The position numbers and the translations under genes were made by a program. A stretch of 64,000 nt of DNA, from contig JAILZT010000012.1 of the NCBI GenBank assembly GCA_023512345.1, forward strand, positions 97,128 to 161,127. The letters are read 5' to 3'. Source of the stretch: Paenibacillus sp. Lineage in GTDB: Bacteria; Bacillota; Bacilli; Paenibacillales; Paenibacillaceae. Within the stretch, counting starts at the first letter, position 1. The number at the start of each line of letters is the position of its first letter. Shown piece by piece: positions 42,929 through 52,555 of this stretch. The notes below the pieces were generated by a model, which searched no databases, was not told where the DNA came from, and worked only from the letters and a program-made list of their open reading frames with translations.

Positions 42929-45900
42929 ATGAATTTAGCTTTATGGAGAAAGAGAATATTGGTTATCGGTATGATCATTACTTTAGTATTTTCAAGCTTC
43001 AGCGTTGTTCCACTCCATGCTGGTGCAGAGGAATCTCCTGCTCTATCAGCAGCTCAGGAATCGGTTAGCGCTGTACCGGCAGGGCACATGCGTGTTCACT
43101 ATCAGCGCAACGCAGGCGATTATACAGATCAGGGCTTATGGATGTGGGATGATGTAGCATCACCTTCCGCCAACTGGCCTACAGGTGCAGTGCCGTTCCC
43201 GGACAATCAAACGGATGGCTACGGTGCTTATGTGGATGTGGCCCTTAAAGAGGGAGCCAAAAAAATCTCTTTCCTTGTCGTAAACCGCGTTACACAGGAC
43301 AAAGATGCAGGTGATAAGCTGTTCACCATTAACACACCGCAAACGAACGAAATTTGGATCAAACAAGGCTCCAATGAGGTTACGCCTTACGAACCTGTTG
43401 AACTTGCCGCCAATACCGTTCGGATTCACTATATGAGATCAGATGCGGCTCAGACCCAGTATGGTTTATGGCTATGGGATGAAGTGGCAACTCCATCCAC
43501 TAATTGGTCATCCGGCGCAACTCCTTTTACGGAGGGTCAGATGGATCGTTTTGGTGCATTTGTCGATGTTCCGTTAAAAGAGAATGCCAAAAAAATTGGC
43601 TTTCTCGTAATAAAACCTTCCAACGGCGATAAAGATGGCGGGGATAAAACCTTTGCCCTAGTTGATCGCTACAAGCAGCTGTGGGTAAAAGAGGGCGATA
43701 ACACCGTTTATGTTTCTCCTTTTGGAGAAGTGGCAGTGGGATTGGCTTCTGGTGAAGTCGTTTCAAGTAGCAAAATCCTCCTTGGCTTTACGTTAACCGA
43801 CGGTCTGGATGCAGCAACGTTGAAGAATGAAATCACAGTCAAGGACACAGAAGGTACAGTTATTCCTGTTTCAGCTGTAACGATCACAAGCGCAACTTCC
43901 ATTGAAGTGGATACAGAAGTTTTTGATGTGGAGAAGACCCCTTTAACTGTTACTTACTCCGGTAAAACAGTAATCGCTTCCACGGGCTGGAGAATGCTTG
44001 ACGAAATGTACAATTACTCGGGTGACGATCTTGGTGCCGCCTATAATGCTGACAGCAAGTCCGCACTTCTTAAGTTATGGGCTCCGAAAGCAAGCTCTGT
44101 TGTGGCAAGTGTATACGACAAAGATAATGCTACTGTTTCTATAGGCCGTGTGAATTTAACTAAAGGCGAACAGGGCGTGTGGTCGGTCAATCTTATGCCT
44201 GATGACTTAACGGGCGTAACGGATGTTCGCGGATACTACTATCAATACGAAGTTACTAACGACGGAATTACCAAGCCGGTTCTGGATCCTTATGCCAAGT
44301 CGCTGGCCGTTTTCACCGTCGATACCACAGGTGCCCCAGGCGCTGATGGAGATACAGTGGGAAAGGCAGCTATCGTTGACTTAAGTCAAACTAACCCTGC
44401 CACATATGATTTTGGAAATATTCAAGACTATGAACAGCGTGAAGATGCTATTGTCTACGAAGTTCATGTTCGGGATTTCACCTCAGACCCTTCCATAGAG
44501 AGCAGTCTGACTGGAGAAAGATGGGGTTCTTATACTGCATTTGAAAAGAAGCTCGATTACATCAAGTCTATGGGTGTAACCCATATTCAGCTGCTTCCTG
44601 TGATGGCTTGGTATTATGGAGACGAGACAAAGATGGGGGATAGAGAGTCAGAATACTCAGCCAAAAACAATGAGTATAACTGGGGTTATGACCCTCAAAG
44701 CTATTTCGCTCCAGACGGTGCCTATTCCCAGAACCCTGCCGATCCTGAGCAGCGGATTAAGGAATTAAAAGGATTAATTGACGCGGTTCATGAAGCTGGA
44801 ATGGGTGTAGTTCTGGATGTTGTATATACCCATATGGCCAAAAAGGAATTTTTGAACGATATCGTACCTAACTACTACGCATTTCAGGATGCTAATGGAG
44901 GCTTTATCGGTGGGTTTGGCAACAACCTGGCTACCAACCATAAAATGGCTGAGAAGCTGATGGTGGACTCCGTAAAATACTGGTTCAAAGAGTATAAAAT
45001 AGACGGTATGCGCTGGGATATGATGGGTGACGCTACAGCAGATGCAGTCCAGCAGGCCTATAATGCCGCTTCAGCTATTAACCCTAAGGCACTCTTTATA
45101 GGTGAAGGCTGGAGAACCTTCGGCGGTGCCGCCTCTGATCCATCACTTGCAGGTAAGGGTGCCGATCAGGGATGGATGAGTCAAACGGATGACGTCGGTG
45201 TATTCTCCGATGAGATCCGTAATGAATTGAAATCAGGTTTTGGTTCGGAAGGCCAACCTAGATTTATTACAGGCGGGCCCCGTGATATAACAACAATTAT
45301 GAACAATATTAAAGGGCAGCCATCGAACACACCAGCAGATGATCCGGGGGATATGGTCCAATATATTGAAGCCCATGACAACCTGACTCTGCATGATGTA
45401 ATTGCGCAATCGATCAAGAAAGACCCTGCAATTGAGGAGAATGAGCTTGAAATCCAGAAACGGATCAGGCTGGGCAATATGTTGATCCTTACTTCCCAAG
45501 GTACTTCATTCCTTCAAGCTGGCCAAGAATACGGTCGTACGAAGCAATGGCTGGGCACGGGGATCCCGCAGGACAAATTTACGGAGATGAAAGATAAGGA
45601 TAACACCTCTTTTGGTTATTTTATTCACGATTCGTACGATTCATCAGATGCCGTCAACATGTTTGACTGGACCAGAGCAACGGATGAAGTACAGTTCCCC
45701 GTACAGAGCATGACAAGAGAGTACACAACAGGATTAATTGAACTTAGGAAATCCACAGACGCCTTCCGCCTCGGTGATAAGTCTTTAGTGGATTCCAATG
45801 TGACCTTAATTCCATCGGTGGATATAAAGGCTACCGACCTTGTAATCGGGTACAAAAACAAAGCTACCGATGGAACCGGCATCTATTATGTCTTCATGAA

Positions 45901-48900
45901 TGCTGATACCGCTTCAAGATCGCTAACTCTATCGGAGGATCTGACCAGTGGCAAAGTAGTGGTAGATAACGACGAAGCAGGCATTGTTGCGGTTAATCAT
46001 CCAACAGGGTTTACCTTAACTTCAGATTCCATTACGCTCGAACCTCTTACTGCTGTAATTATCCAAAAGGATGCTGCGGGCGTTGTCCTGAATTCCTTGG
46101 AAACTGACAGTGGGAGCTACGCGCTACAAACCAACACGACGCATCAAACAAGTGTTTTTGCGAAATATGATGATGGCAGCAGAAAGAATATCACCAATAG
46201 TGCCGCCTACACCTCCAGTAAACCGGAAGTAGCTTCGGTAACGGATGGAGGAATGGTAAGGGCTGTCGCACCAGGAATAGCCGTAATTACAATTACTTAT
46301 GAGGGCAAAATCTCAAAGGTAACAACTAAAGTAACGAATGAGCCTGTAGATAATAAACGATATGTTCAATTTACTTATATCCGTGGAGACAAAGACTATA
46401 CGGATTGGAATCTTTGGGTCTGGAATACCGGAGCTAAGAACGATCAAATTGATTTTACAACTAAGAATGATACAGCGAGTGTATTAATAGAAGTGGCACC
46501 AAATGCTACTAGCGTTGGATTCGTCCTTCGGAAGGGAACCGACTGGAATACAGCAAAACAAGATTATCCAGATGACCGAACCATTCCGCTGACACAAGGG
46601 GAACAGTTCACTAAAGTCTACGTGACCAGCATGGTCAAAGAGCTTGATGTTAAACCGAGCATCAGCGGACCCGTCCTGAAGGACGGTGGAATTACGTTCC
46701 TGTACAGGGATGAGGCGATCTTCCGCAGTGGTAATATCTCAGCTATAACCAGTGCCAAGGTGAAGGTGAACGGCACAGAATATCCGATGGTTTACGATTC
46801 AGCTAATCAATGGTTCAGTTACCATCTAGCTCATGCAGCAGAGGGGAACAACCTATACTCTTTCCTAATTACTGAAGACGGAATCACCAATGAGTTCAAT
46901 GATCCCAAAAATACCGTTAATGGTGAATCCCTACTGGTCTATCACAAACCATCAGTCACAATTACGGCTGCAGTTTCTCCAAAATCCGTTACATCCAATC
47001 AAAATGCGACGATTACGGTTAATGCAAGCTCCTCGGAGAAAATCGTCTATCAGGATGCATTTATGGATCTGACAGCACTTGGAGGTCCAAGTAAAGTCAA
47101 ACTCGATACAGAGCTCCTCAAACAGACGGTCGCAGTGAAGGATTCTGTGGCTGCAGGAATGAAGAGTATTCCTATCACACTTGGGGATCAGTATGGAAAC
47201 AGCCACAAGCAGACCGCTGCAATTGAGGTAAAAGCTAGAACGTATACCGGATCGAAGCTGGATTTTGACTGGGATGAGGCACGCATTTATTTTGCACTAA
47301 CCGACCGGTTCAAAGACGGCGATGCAACCAATAACGAGAACGTCGATAAAAACCACCTGGAAGCTTATCACGGCGGTGACTTCAGAGGTATGATCGACAA
47401 TCTGGATTATCTACAGAAGCTAGGGATTAATACCCTTTGGATCACGCCGATTGTAGATAATATTGATTTTAATAAAGGCATTGATTTCAACAGTAAGCAG
47501 TATGCCTACCATGGCTACTGGGCACAAGATTTCACCAAGCTTGACGAGCATTTGGGTGACATGGCAACCTTCAAAGAGCTCATTGAGAAGGCACATGACA
47601 AGGGCATCAAAATCATGGTAGACGTTGTACTTAACCACACGGGTTATGGATTGAAGACGGGAGATAACAGCCCAACAACTGCTGAAGACAAAGCGCGTTT
47701 TGACGGAATGCTGCGCACAGATGGTATGCAGTCTGATACAGATCCTATCAAAGGTGAATTGGCACAACTGCCGGACTTCAAAACCGAAGATCCTGCGGTG
47801 CGGGCGAAAATCATCGAATGGCAGACAGGTTGGTTGAATAATGCAAGGACTGAACGTGGAGATACTATTGATTATTTCCGCGTCGATACAGTCAAGCACG
47901 TAGAAGATACCACTTGGAAAGCTTTTAAGAACGCACTGACAGCCATCGATCCAGGATTTAAGATGGTTGGCGAATATTTCGGCGGCACTATTGATAATAA
48001 CGGTGGAATGCTGCAAACCGGACAGATGGACGGACTTCTTGATTTTGGCTTTAAAGAAAAAGCCAGAGATTTTGCAAATGGTAAAATCAATGATATTGAT
48101 GCTTATCTGCAGGACCGTGAATCGAAGATCGATAATACTCAAATGATGGCTCAGTTTCTAAGCAGCCATGATGAGGACGGCTTCCTTTCGAATTTTGTGG
48201 GTGGCGATAAAGGTAAGCTGAAGATTGCAGCCGCGTTGCAAATCACAGCGAAGGGACAGCCGGTGATTTACTACGGTGAAGAGCTGGGCCGCTCCGGTAA
48301 GAATGGCGGAGATATGTCTAAAGGGGAGTTCAGTGAGAACCGTGCGGATATGCCATGGGATCAGCTAACTGCTGAACAGGGACTTCATGATCACTATCAG
48401 AAGCTGCTGAACATTCGTGCCAAATATTCCAAGGTGTATTCCAAAGGTACACGAACAAAGCTGGCGGGTTCGGATGAACTGGGTTATCTAGCTTTTAACA
48501 AGCATTACGGTAATGAAGATGTCGTAACGGTCATCAATACGAAGACGGATGCGGTATCTGTAATCATACCTGTACCTTTTGCAGCCCATACAATTATAAA
48601 TGACGAATACAGCAATAAAACTTACACGGTATCGGCTGACCAAAAAGTAACGATTAATTTAGCAGGCAGAGACAGCGGGGGAACCGTCATACTAGCTGCA
48701 ATTACAGGTACGACAAATGGGGGTTCAGCACCACTGCCTACGACTCCAACCCCTCCGACGGATATTCAGGCAGTAAATACCGACAGCTTAAAGAGCGGTA
48801 AAGATGGAAAGGTTGAAGTCGAAATTGCTCAGGGTAAAAAGACCGTTCTTCTGCCTATTCAAGCTGCAACAACGCTTGGAACGAATAATTTGGTGGTGAA

Positions 48901-49864
48901 GATAGGAGATATGTATGTAACCCTTCCAGTTGCAGTATTGAGTGCGCTACAAGGCTCTGTCTCCAGTACTGAACAAACGGGTGCTCAAATTTCTTTAGAA
49001 ATCCATCCAGTTCAGAGTAATGAGGCTAAACCATTAATAGATCGACTCAATAAATCAGGTACTAAAGTTACGAACGTTACAGATGTGAATGAATTTAAGC
49101 TGGGTGTTCTCAAGAAGGACGGAACGACTACTAGGGTCACAACCTTCAAGGAACCTATAACACTTACATTCAACCTTAAGGGTAATCCCAATAAGGATGT
49201 CATCGGTGTATACCATTTAGATGATAACGGAACGGTGGAGTATGTAGGTGGAGCTTTAAAAGGCAATGTTATTACTGCAGAAGTTACTCATTTCAGTAAA
49301 TATGCAGTACTAGAGGTGGATAAGTCATTTAAGGATGTCCCAGAAGCATATTGGGCATCTGCGGCGATCAAATCACTCTCAGCGAAGCAAGTAATAAACG
49401 GAGCGACGGATTCGGAATTCAAGCCGAAGAACAATGTCAGCCGAGCAGAATTTACAGCTATGCTGGTTCGTGCTCTGGGTGTAGAGGTCGAAGGAAAGGC
49501 TGCATTTGCTGATATAACAACCGACGCTTGGTATTCATCTTATGTAGCAACTGCTATTAAGCTGGGTATTGTTAACGGACGGAGCAATGACAGGTTTGCA
49601 CCTAATGCAACGATCAGCCGTGAGGAAATGGCCGTTATGCTTGTCCGGGCTCTGGAAGCCAAACAAGGGGAGAAGATGGAGGGTATAGCCCGCCCGCTTA
49701 CTTTCTCAGACGCATCGAGTATCCATGAATGGGCAGTTGCATACGTGAATACTGCAGCAGAGCTGGGGTTGGTACAGGGCAGTGCGAACAATCAATTTGT
49801 ACCTGAAGGTTTGATGACCCGCGCTGAAAGCGCCCAGGTTATCTATAAACTGCTGGCTCAGTAA
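42929..49864 (+). CDS. cell-surface bifunctional amylopullulanase with SLH anchor
   Basis: 2311 residues. Signal peptide 1-33. Then, roughly: starch-binding CBM41 modules at 53-150 and 164-260, an Ig-like segment, CBM48 at 366-480, a pullulanase type I catalytic domain (505-940) with YNWGYDP 583-589 and GH13 residues D697, E726 and D817; a Big_2 domain (1052-1130), a third CBM41 (1145-1240), further beta domains, and a second GH13 alpha-amylase catalytic domain (1450-1850) with D1653, E1682 and D1748. A Pro/Thr linker, an unassigned beta region and three SLH domains (2133-2311) finish it. One polypeptide should thus cut alpha-1,6 and alpha-1,4 links while bound to the S-layer wall. Start: ATG 42929 with GGGAGGT nine bases upstream. 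Confidence 0.93.
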   Translation: MNLALWRKRILVIGMIITLVFSSFSVVPLHAGAEESPALSAAQESVSAVPAGHMRVHYQRNAGDYTDQGLWMWDDVASPSANWPTGAVPFPDNQTDGYGAYVDVALKEGAKKISFLVVNRVTQDKDAGDKLFTINTPQTNEIWIKQGSNEVTPYEPVELAANTVRIHYMRSDAAQTQYGLWLWDEVATPSTNWSSGATPFTEGQMDRFGAFVDVPLKENAKKIGFLVIKPSNGDKDGGDKTFALVDRYKQLWVKEGDNTVYVSPFGEVAVGLASGEVVSSSKILLGFTLTDGLDAATLKNEITVKDTEGTVIPVSAVTITSATSIEVDTEVFDVEKTPLTVTYSGKTVIASTGWRMLDEMYNYSGDDLGAAYNADSKSALLKLWAPKASSVVASVYDKDNATVSIGRVNLTKGEQGVWSVNLMPDDLTGVTDVRGYYYQYEVTNDGITKPVLDPYAKSLAVFTVDTTGAPGADGDTVGKAAIVDLSQTNPATYDFGNIQDYEQREDAIVYEVHVRDFTSDPSIESSLTGERWGSYTAFEKKLDYIKSMGVTHIQLLPVMAWYYGDETKMGDRESEYSAKNNEYNWGYDPQSYFAPDGAYSQNPADPEQRIKELKGLIDAVHEAGMGVVLDVVYTHMAKKEFLNDIVPNYYAFQDANGGFIGGFGNNLATNHKMAEKLMVDSVKYWFKEYKIDGMRWDMMGDATADAVQQAYNAASAINPKALFIGEGWRTFGGAASDPSLAGKGADQGWMSQTDDVGVFSDEIRNELKSGFGSEGQPRFITGGPRDITTIMNNIKGQPSNTPADDPGDMVQYIEAHDNLTLHDVIAQSIKKDPAIEENELEIQKRIRLGNMLILTSQGTSFLQAGQEYGRTKQWLGTGIPQDKFTEMKDKDNTSFGYFIHDSYDSSDAVNMFDWTRATDEVQFPVQSMTREYTTGLIELRKSTDAFRLGDKSLVDSNVTLIPSVDIKATDLVIGYKNKATDGTGIYYVFMNADTASRSLTLSEDLTSGKVVVDNDEAGIVAVNHPTGFTLTSDSITLEPLTAVIIQKDAAGVVLNSLETDSGSYALQTNTTHQTSVFAKYDDGSRKNITNSAAYTSSKPEVASVTDGGMVRAVAPGIAVITITYEGKISKVTTKVTNEPVDNKRYVQFTYIRGDKDYTDWNLWVWNTGAKNDQIDFTTKNDTASVLIEVAPNATSVGFVLRKGTDWNTAKQDYPDDRTIPLTQGEQFTKVYVTSMVKELDVKPSISGPVLKDGGITFLYRDEAIFRSGNISAITSAKVKVNGTEYPMVYDSANQWFSYHLAHAAEGNNLYSFLITEDGITNEFNDPKNTVNGESLLVYHKPSVTITAAVSPKSVTSNQNATITVNASSSEKIVYQDAFMDLTALGGPSKVKLDTELLKQTVAVKDSVAAGMKSIPITLGDQYGNSHKQTAAIEVKARTYTGSKLDFDWDEARIYFALTDRFKDGDATNNENVDKNHLEAYHGGDFRGMIDNLDYLQKLGINTLWITPIVDNIDFNKGIDFNSKQYAYHGYWAQDFTKLDEHLGDMATFKELIEKAHDKGIKIMVDVVLNHTGYGLKTGDNSPTTAEDKARFDGMLRTDGMQSDTDPIKGELAQLPDFKTEDPAVRAKIIEWQTGWLNNARTERGDTIDYFRVDTVKHVEDTTWKAFKNALTAIDPGFKMVGEYFGGTIDNNGGMLQTGQMDGLLDFGFKEKARDFANGKINDIDAYLQDRESKIDNTQMMAQFLSSHDEDGFLSNFVGGDKGKLKIAAALQITAKGQPVIYYGEELGRSGKNGGDMSKGEFSENRADMPWDQLTAEQGLHDHYQKLLNIRAKYSKVYSKGTRTKLAGSDELGYLAFNKHYGNEDVVTVINTKTDAVSVIIPVPFAAHTIINDEYSNKTYTVSADQKVTINLAGRDSGGTVILAAITGTTNGGSAPLPTTPTPPTDIQAVNTDSLKSGKDGKVEVEIAQGKKTVLLPIQAATTLGTNNLVVKIGDMYVTLPVAVLSALQGSVSSTEQTGAQISLEIHPVQSNEAKPLIDRLNKSGTKVTNVTDVNEFKLGVLKKDGTTTRVTTFKEPITLTFNLKGNPNKDVIGVYHLDDNGTVEYVGGALKGNVITAEVTHFSKYAVLEVDKSFKDVPEAYWASAAIKSLSAKQVINGATDSEFKPKNNVSRAEFTAMLVRALGVEVEGKAAFADITTDAWYSSYVATAIKLGIVNGRSNDRFAPNATISREEMAVMLVRALEAKQGEKMEGIARPLTFSDASSIHEWAVAYVNTAAELGLVQGSANNQFVPEGLMTRAESAQVIYKLLAQ

Positions 49865-49951
49865 TAATGTATTAATGAAATTAAGGTGGACAGCAGGATA
49901 CAAAATTGCTACAATACTGTTAATTAAATGTAACATCTAACTACGCGAAGC

Positions 49952-49991
49952 ACGCAGACTGTGGAATAATCCCGGTTTGCGTTCTTTTTTT
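49952..49991 (+). terminator. terminator of the amylopullulanase gene
   Basis: ACGCAGAC pairs with GTTTGCGT (one G-U), followed by a T-run. Confidence 0.8.
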
Positions 49992-50033
49992 GTCTTTTTT
50001 TAGGGATAGCCGGCTGAAATGGGGGAGTTTTCT

Positions 50034-50252
50034 TTGAAGATAGACCTGCAATACCTTCTGGATTACGGAGACAATGAGATCATTTGCCGGGAAGCCGAAC
50101 AGTACTATACATATAAAAGTGACAGTGAACACGTGATACCTTCTTTGCCATCAGGAAATACACCACATTCTCTTTTCTGGAATTTCCCTAATCGGAGAGG
50201 CCGCATTCAGCCTTGGCGGCAAAAGCTTTGGGAACAACAAAATAAATTCTGA
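50034..50252 (+). CDS. hypothetical Trp/Tyr-rich small protein before sigY
   Basis: 72 residues from a TTG with GGGGGAG six bases upstream (an ATG at 50019 in frame would overlap the ribosome site). Contains DLQYLLDYGDNEIICREAEQ and an aromatic, basic end (WNFPNRRGRIQPWRQKLWEQ). No family recognised. It lies between the amylopullulanase terminator and the ECF-type promoter of sigY, so it is transcribed separately. Confidence 0.5.
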   Translation: MKIDLQYLLDYGDNEIICREAEQYYTYKSDSEHVIPSLPSGNTPHSLFWNFPNRRGRIQPWRQKLWEQQNKF

Positions 50253-50270
50253 AAATATTATTCTAGGCGT

Positions 50271-50298
50271 TGAACGATTGTTAAGCGCTGATCGTATT
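50271..50298 (+). promoter_or_regulatory. candidate ECF-type autoregulatory promoter of sigY operon
   Basis: TGAACG, 16-bp spacer, CGTATT. The GAAC -35 core and CGT -10 start are ECF hallmarks and the element ends 35 bases before the sigY start. ECF operons are commonly autoregulated. Confidence 0.6.
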
Positions 50299-50333
50299 AT
50301 CTATGACATTCCAGAGAAGTGGCGGGGGAGCAG

Positions 50334-50867
50334 ATGATTCATTGTGATCAGAGAATTATAAAGGAGGCTCAGCAGGGTAATGCCGCAGCGTTAGCGGAGC
50401 TGCTACGGGACCACTATACCTTCTTGCACAAATATTTGCTTAAAGTAACTTTGGACCCTTCTCTTGCAGAAGATATTTGTCAGGACACGATGTTAAGGAG
50501 CATGGAGAAGATTACATCCTATAATGGCAGCTCCTCTTTTTCATCCTGGCTGATAACCATTGCTACCCGGTTGTACATAGACCGAATAAGGCGAAGTAAA
50601 CGGGAAAGGGAATGGAACCTCCGTCAGGAACAGGGAATCCGGTCCATTCGCTGGCAATTCGAAAGCCGCAATGAGGAATGGAGTGATGTGCTGGAGGCCT
50701 TATCCCACCTGCCCTCACCTCAGCGGGTGGCTGTTTTATTGAAGCATTATTATGGATATGGTTATGAAGAGATAGGGGTTATGCTGCAAATTCCAGAGGG
50801 GACGGCTAAATCACGAGTAGCCTATGGGCTGCAACAATTAAGAAGGGAGCTGGAAGAGGATGAATAA
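50334..50867 (+). CDS. sigY: ECF sigma factor SigY
   Basis: 177 residues. Region 2 (LAEDICQDTMLRSMEKITSY, FSSWLITIATRLYIDRIRR) and region 4 (VLLKHYYGYGYEEIGVMLQI, PEGTAKSRVAYGLQQLRREL) are typical ECF. Assignment to SigY rests on the five following genes, which reproduce B. subtilis yxlC-yxlG. ATG at 50334 follows GGGGGAG closely; GTG at 50319 is an alternative with no ribosome site. SigY responds to envelope or nutritional signals that are poorly defined. Confidence 0.88.
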   Translation: MIHCDQRIIKEAQQGNAAALAELLRDHYTFLHKYLLKVTLDPSLAEDICQDTMLRSMEKITSYNGSSSFSSWLITIATRLYIDRIRRSKREREWNLRQEQGIRSIRWQFESRNEEWSDVLEALSHLPSPQRVAVLLKHYYGYGYEEIGVMLQIPEGTAKSRVAYGLQQLRRELEEDE

Positions 50868-51195
50868 TGAGGACAATATGCAGTCTGACCACCTTGTGGA
50901 GAAGCTTAAGTCGGGGCTAGACCGATTGGATAATGTTTATTCAGACCTTAATCCTCCTTCCCTAAGTACGCTTACCCTGCAAATAAAGGCAGAGGCTGTA
51001 AATCGCCGTAACCGGGAGCGCAAAGAAATACTGCTCTTTTGGCTGCTGTCCTTATGCTTAATGGGATCGTGTTTAATTTTACTGATGGAAGCTCCCTTAT
51101 TTTATTTGGTAATTCAAGGAGCCATTCCAGTAGTAGCGCTTGTCGTGGCAGTCATTTTTCGCCTTAACCGGAAGGGTCGAGGTGCAGAAGAATGA
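50860..51195 (+). CDS. yxlC: SigY anti-sigma component YxlC
   Basis: 111 residues: a soluble N-terminal helical part (VEKLKSGLDRLDNVYSDL) and two membrane helices (LLFWLLSLCLMGSCLILLM, FYLVIQGAIPVVALVVAVIF). Overlaps the sigY stop by eight bases. YxlC is an anti-SigY factor in B. subtilis, acting with YxlD. Identification is by position and topology. Confidence 0.82.
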   Translation: MNNEDNMQSDHLVEKLKSGLDRLDNVYSDLNPPSLSTLTLQIKAEAVNRRNRERKEILLFWLLSLCLMGSCLILLMEAPLFYLVIQGAIPVVALVVAVIFRLNRKGRGAEE

Positions 51196-51413
51196 ATGAT
51201 TTGCAAGAATTACCGATATGGGTGCTGCTACTTATCATTGGAGCTGTAATGCTGCAAGGAACCTGGTTGTTCCGCAACGCCCGCAAGCGGGGTAAGAAAG
51301 CTTGGTTCTGGGGCTTGTGGGGAGTGACTACTGTTCCGATGCCCACCCTAGTCTATTTAGTAGTAGTAGTGCTTCCCGATTTAAGACGTAAGACCCTAGA
51401 GGATCATAAATAA
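51192..51413 (+). CDS. yxlD: SigY anti-sigma component YxlD
   Basis: 73 residues, two membrane helices (WVLLLIIGAVMLQGTWLF, PTLVYLVVVVLPDL) joined by a basic/aromatic loop. ATGA overlap with yxlC. In B. subtilis YxlD cooperates with YxlC in restraining SigY. Confidence 0.82.
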   Translation: MNDLQELPIWVLLLIIGAVMLQGTWLFRNARKRGKKAWFWGLWGVTTVPMPTLVYLVVVVLPDLRRKTLEDHK

Positions 51414-51443
51414 TAGTAACTTTTTTATACAGGAGAGATATTT

Positions 51444-51635
51444 ATGGAGGATGTAAATTGGGCATTAATCTGGCCTGTACTGGCGTTGCAAGTTTTATTG
51501 GCTATTATCGGATTGTTCTCTCTACGAAAAGCCGAAGCAACTAGAGGACCCAAGTGGTTATGGGTTTTTATTATTATTTTCGGTAATATCATTGGTTCTA
51601 TCGCTTACTTTGTAATTGGAAGGAAGGATGTTTAA
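51444..51635 (+). CDS. yxlE: YxlE-like PLDc_N membrane protein
   Basis: 63 residues, two membrane helices (WPVLALQVLLAIIGLFSL, WLWVFIIIFGNIIGSIAYFV) ending IGRKDV; the GNIIGSIAYFVIGRKD ending is diagnostic of the phospholipase D N-terminal-like small domain that YxlE consists of. GGAGAG seven bases before the ATG. Function unknown. Confidence 0.85.
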   Translation: MEDVNWALIWPVLALQVLLAIIGLFSLRKAEATRGPKWLWVFIIIFGNIIGSIAYFVIGRKDV

Positions 51636-51637
51636 TA

Positions 51638-52555
51638 ATGCCAGCACTAATGGAAGTAAGGAGTTTATCCAAAAGCTTCGGTAAACATTTATCTGTGAAT
51701 AATATTGATTTTGATATTGAAAAAGGACACTGTATTGCTCTGCTTGGACCGAACGGTGCAGGCAAAACCACTACGCTGCGCATGCTGGCTGGCCTACTCG
51801 TGCCCACGTCTGGCAGTATTCGCTTTGATGGGTCAGCACCTGGGTCAGACTACCGCAGACAGTTAGGTTACCTCCCCCAATCCCCATCCTTCTACGGTTG
51901 GATGAGTGGTGAGGAGTACGTGATTTTTGCAGCTAAGTTAAGCGGTTTAAGGTCACGCGAGGCTGCAACAATGGCAACTGAAGTGTTGGCACGTGTGGGA
52001 TTGAAGGAAGCTGCACGCCGCCGGATCGCTGGTTATTCTGGAGGAATGAAGCAGAGATTAGGGCTTGCCCAAGCATTGGTTCATCGTCCTCAACTATTAT
52101 TGCTGGATGAACCTGTGTCTGCACTGGACCCCATTGGCCGACGCGAGGTGATGGAAATGCTGCGGGAAATTCGGGAGGAGACCACAATCATTTTTTCCAC
52201 ACATGTGCTTCATGATGCTGAGGAAATATGTGATGATATCATACTGCTGAATCATGGCGGGATTGCCGAACAGGGAACACTTGGAGAGCTAAGGACCAAA
52301 CATCGTATCCCTGTTATCCGAATGCGTGTCGAGAATCAGGAAAAAGCTATGCAATGGCTGGAATCCTTAGCTTCTAAACCCTTTGTCACAGAGGGCCATG
52401 TGTCGGGAGAGGAAGCTGTGCTTAATGTGAGTGATATTGGTGAGGCACGCCAAATAATAGTACAGGAAGCTGCAGCCTATGGTATTCCGTTGCTGCAATT
52501 TGAAGCAGGATCATCGACGCTGGAGGATTTGTTTATGAAGGTGGTGGGATCATGA
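51638..52555 (+). CDS. yxlF: ABC transporter ATPase YxlF
   Basis: 305 residues. Walker A LGPNGAGKTTT, Q-loop GYLPQSPSFYG, signature YSGGMKQRLGLAQAL, Walker B LLLLDEPVSALDP and switch His in IIFSTHVLHDAEEI. About 80 C-terminal residues form the accessory domain usual for ABC-2 exporters. Pairs with the next gene, whose start overlaps its stop. YxlFG substrates are unknown; export of an antimicrobial or lipid is often proposed. Confidence 0.9.
   Translation: MPALMEVRSLSKSFGKHLSVNNIDFDIEKGHCIALLGPNGAGKTTTLRMLAGLLVPTSGSIRFDGSAPGSDYRRQLGYLPQSPSFYGWMSGEEYVIFAAKLSGLRSREAATMATEVLARVGLKEAARRRIAGYSGGMKQRLGLAQALVHRPQLLLLDEPVSALDPIGRREVMEMLREIREETTIIFSTHVLHDAEEICDDIILLNHGGIAEQGTLGELRTKHRIPVIRMRVENQEKAMQWLESLASKPFVTEGHVSGEEAVLNVSDIGEARQIIVQEAAAYGIPLLQFEAGSSTLEDLFMKVVGS

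Noticed and set aside
47420..48142. 240-codon antisense frame inside the amylopullulanase gene
   Set aside because: Shadow of the alpha-amylase module; no ribosome site and low-quality composition.
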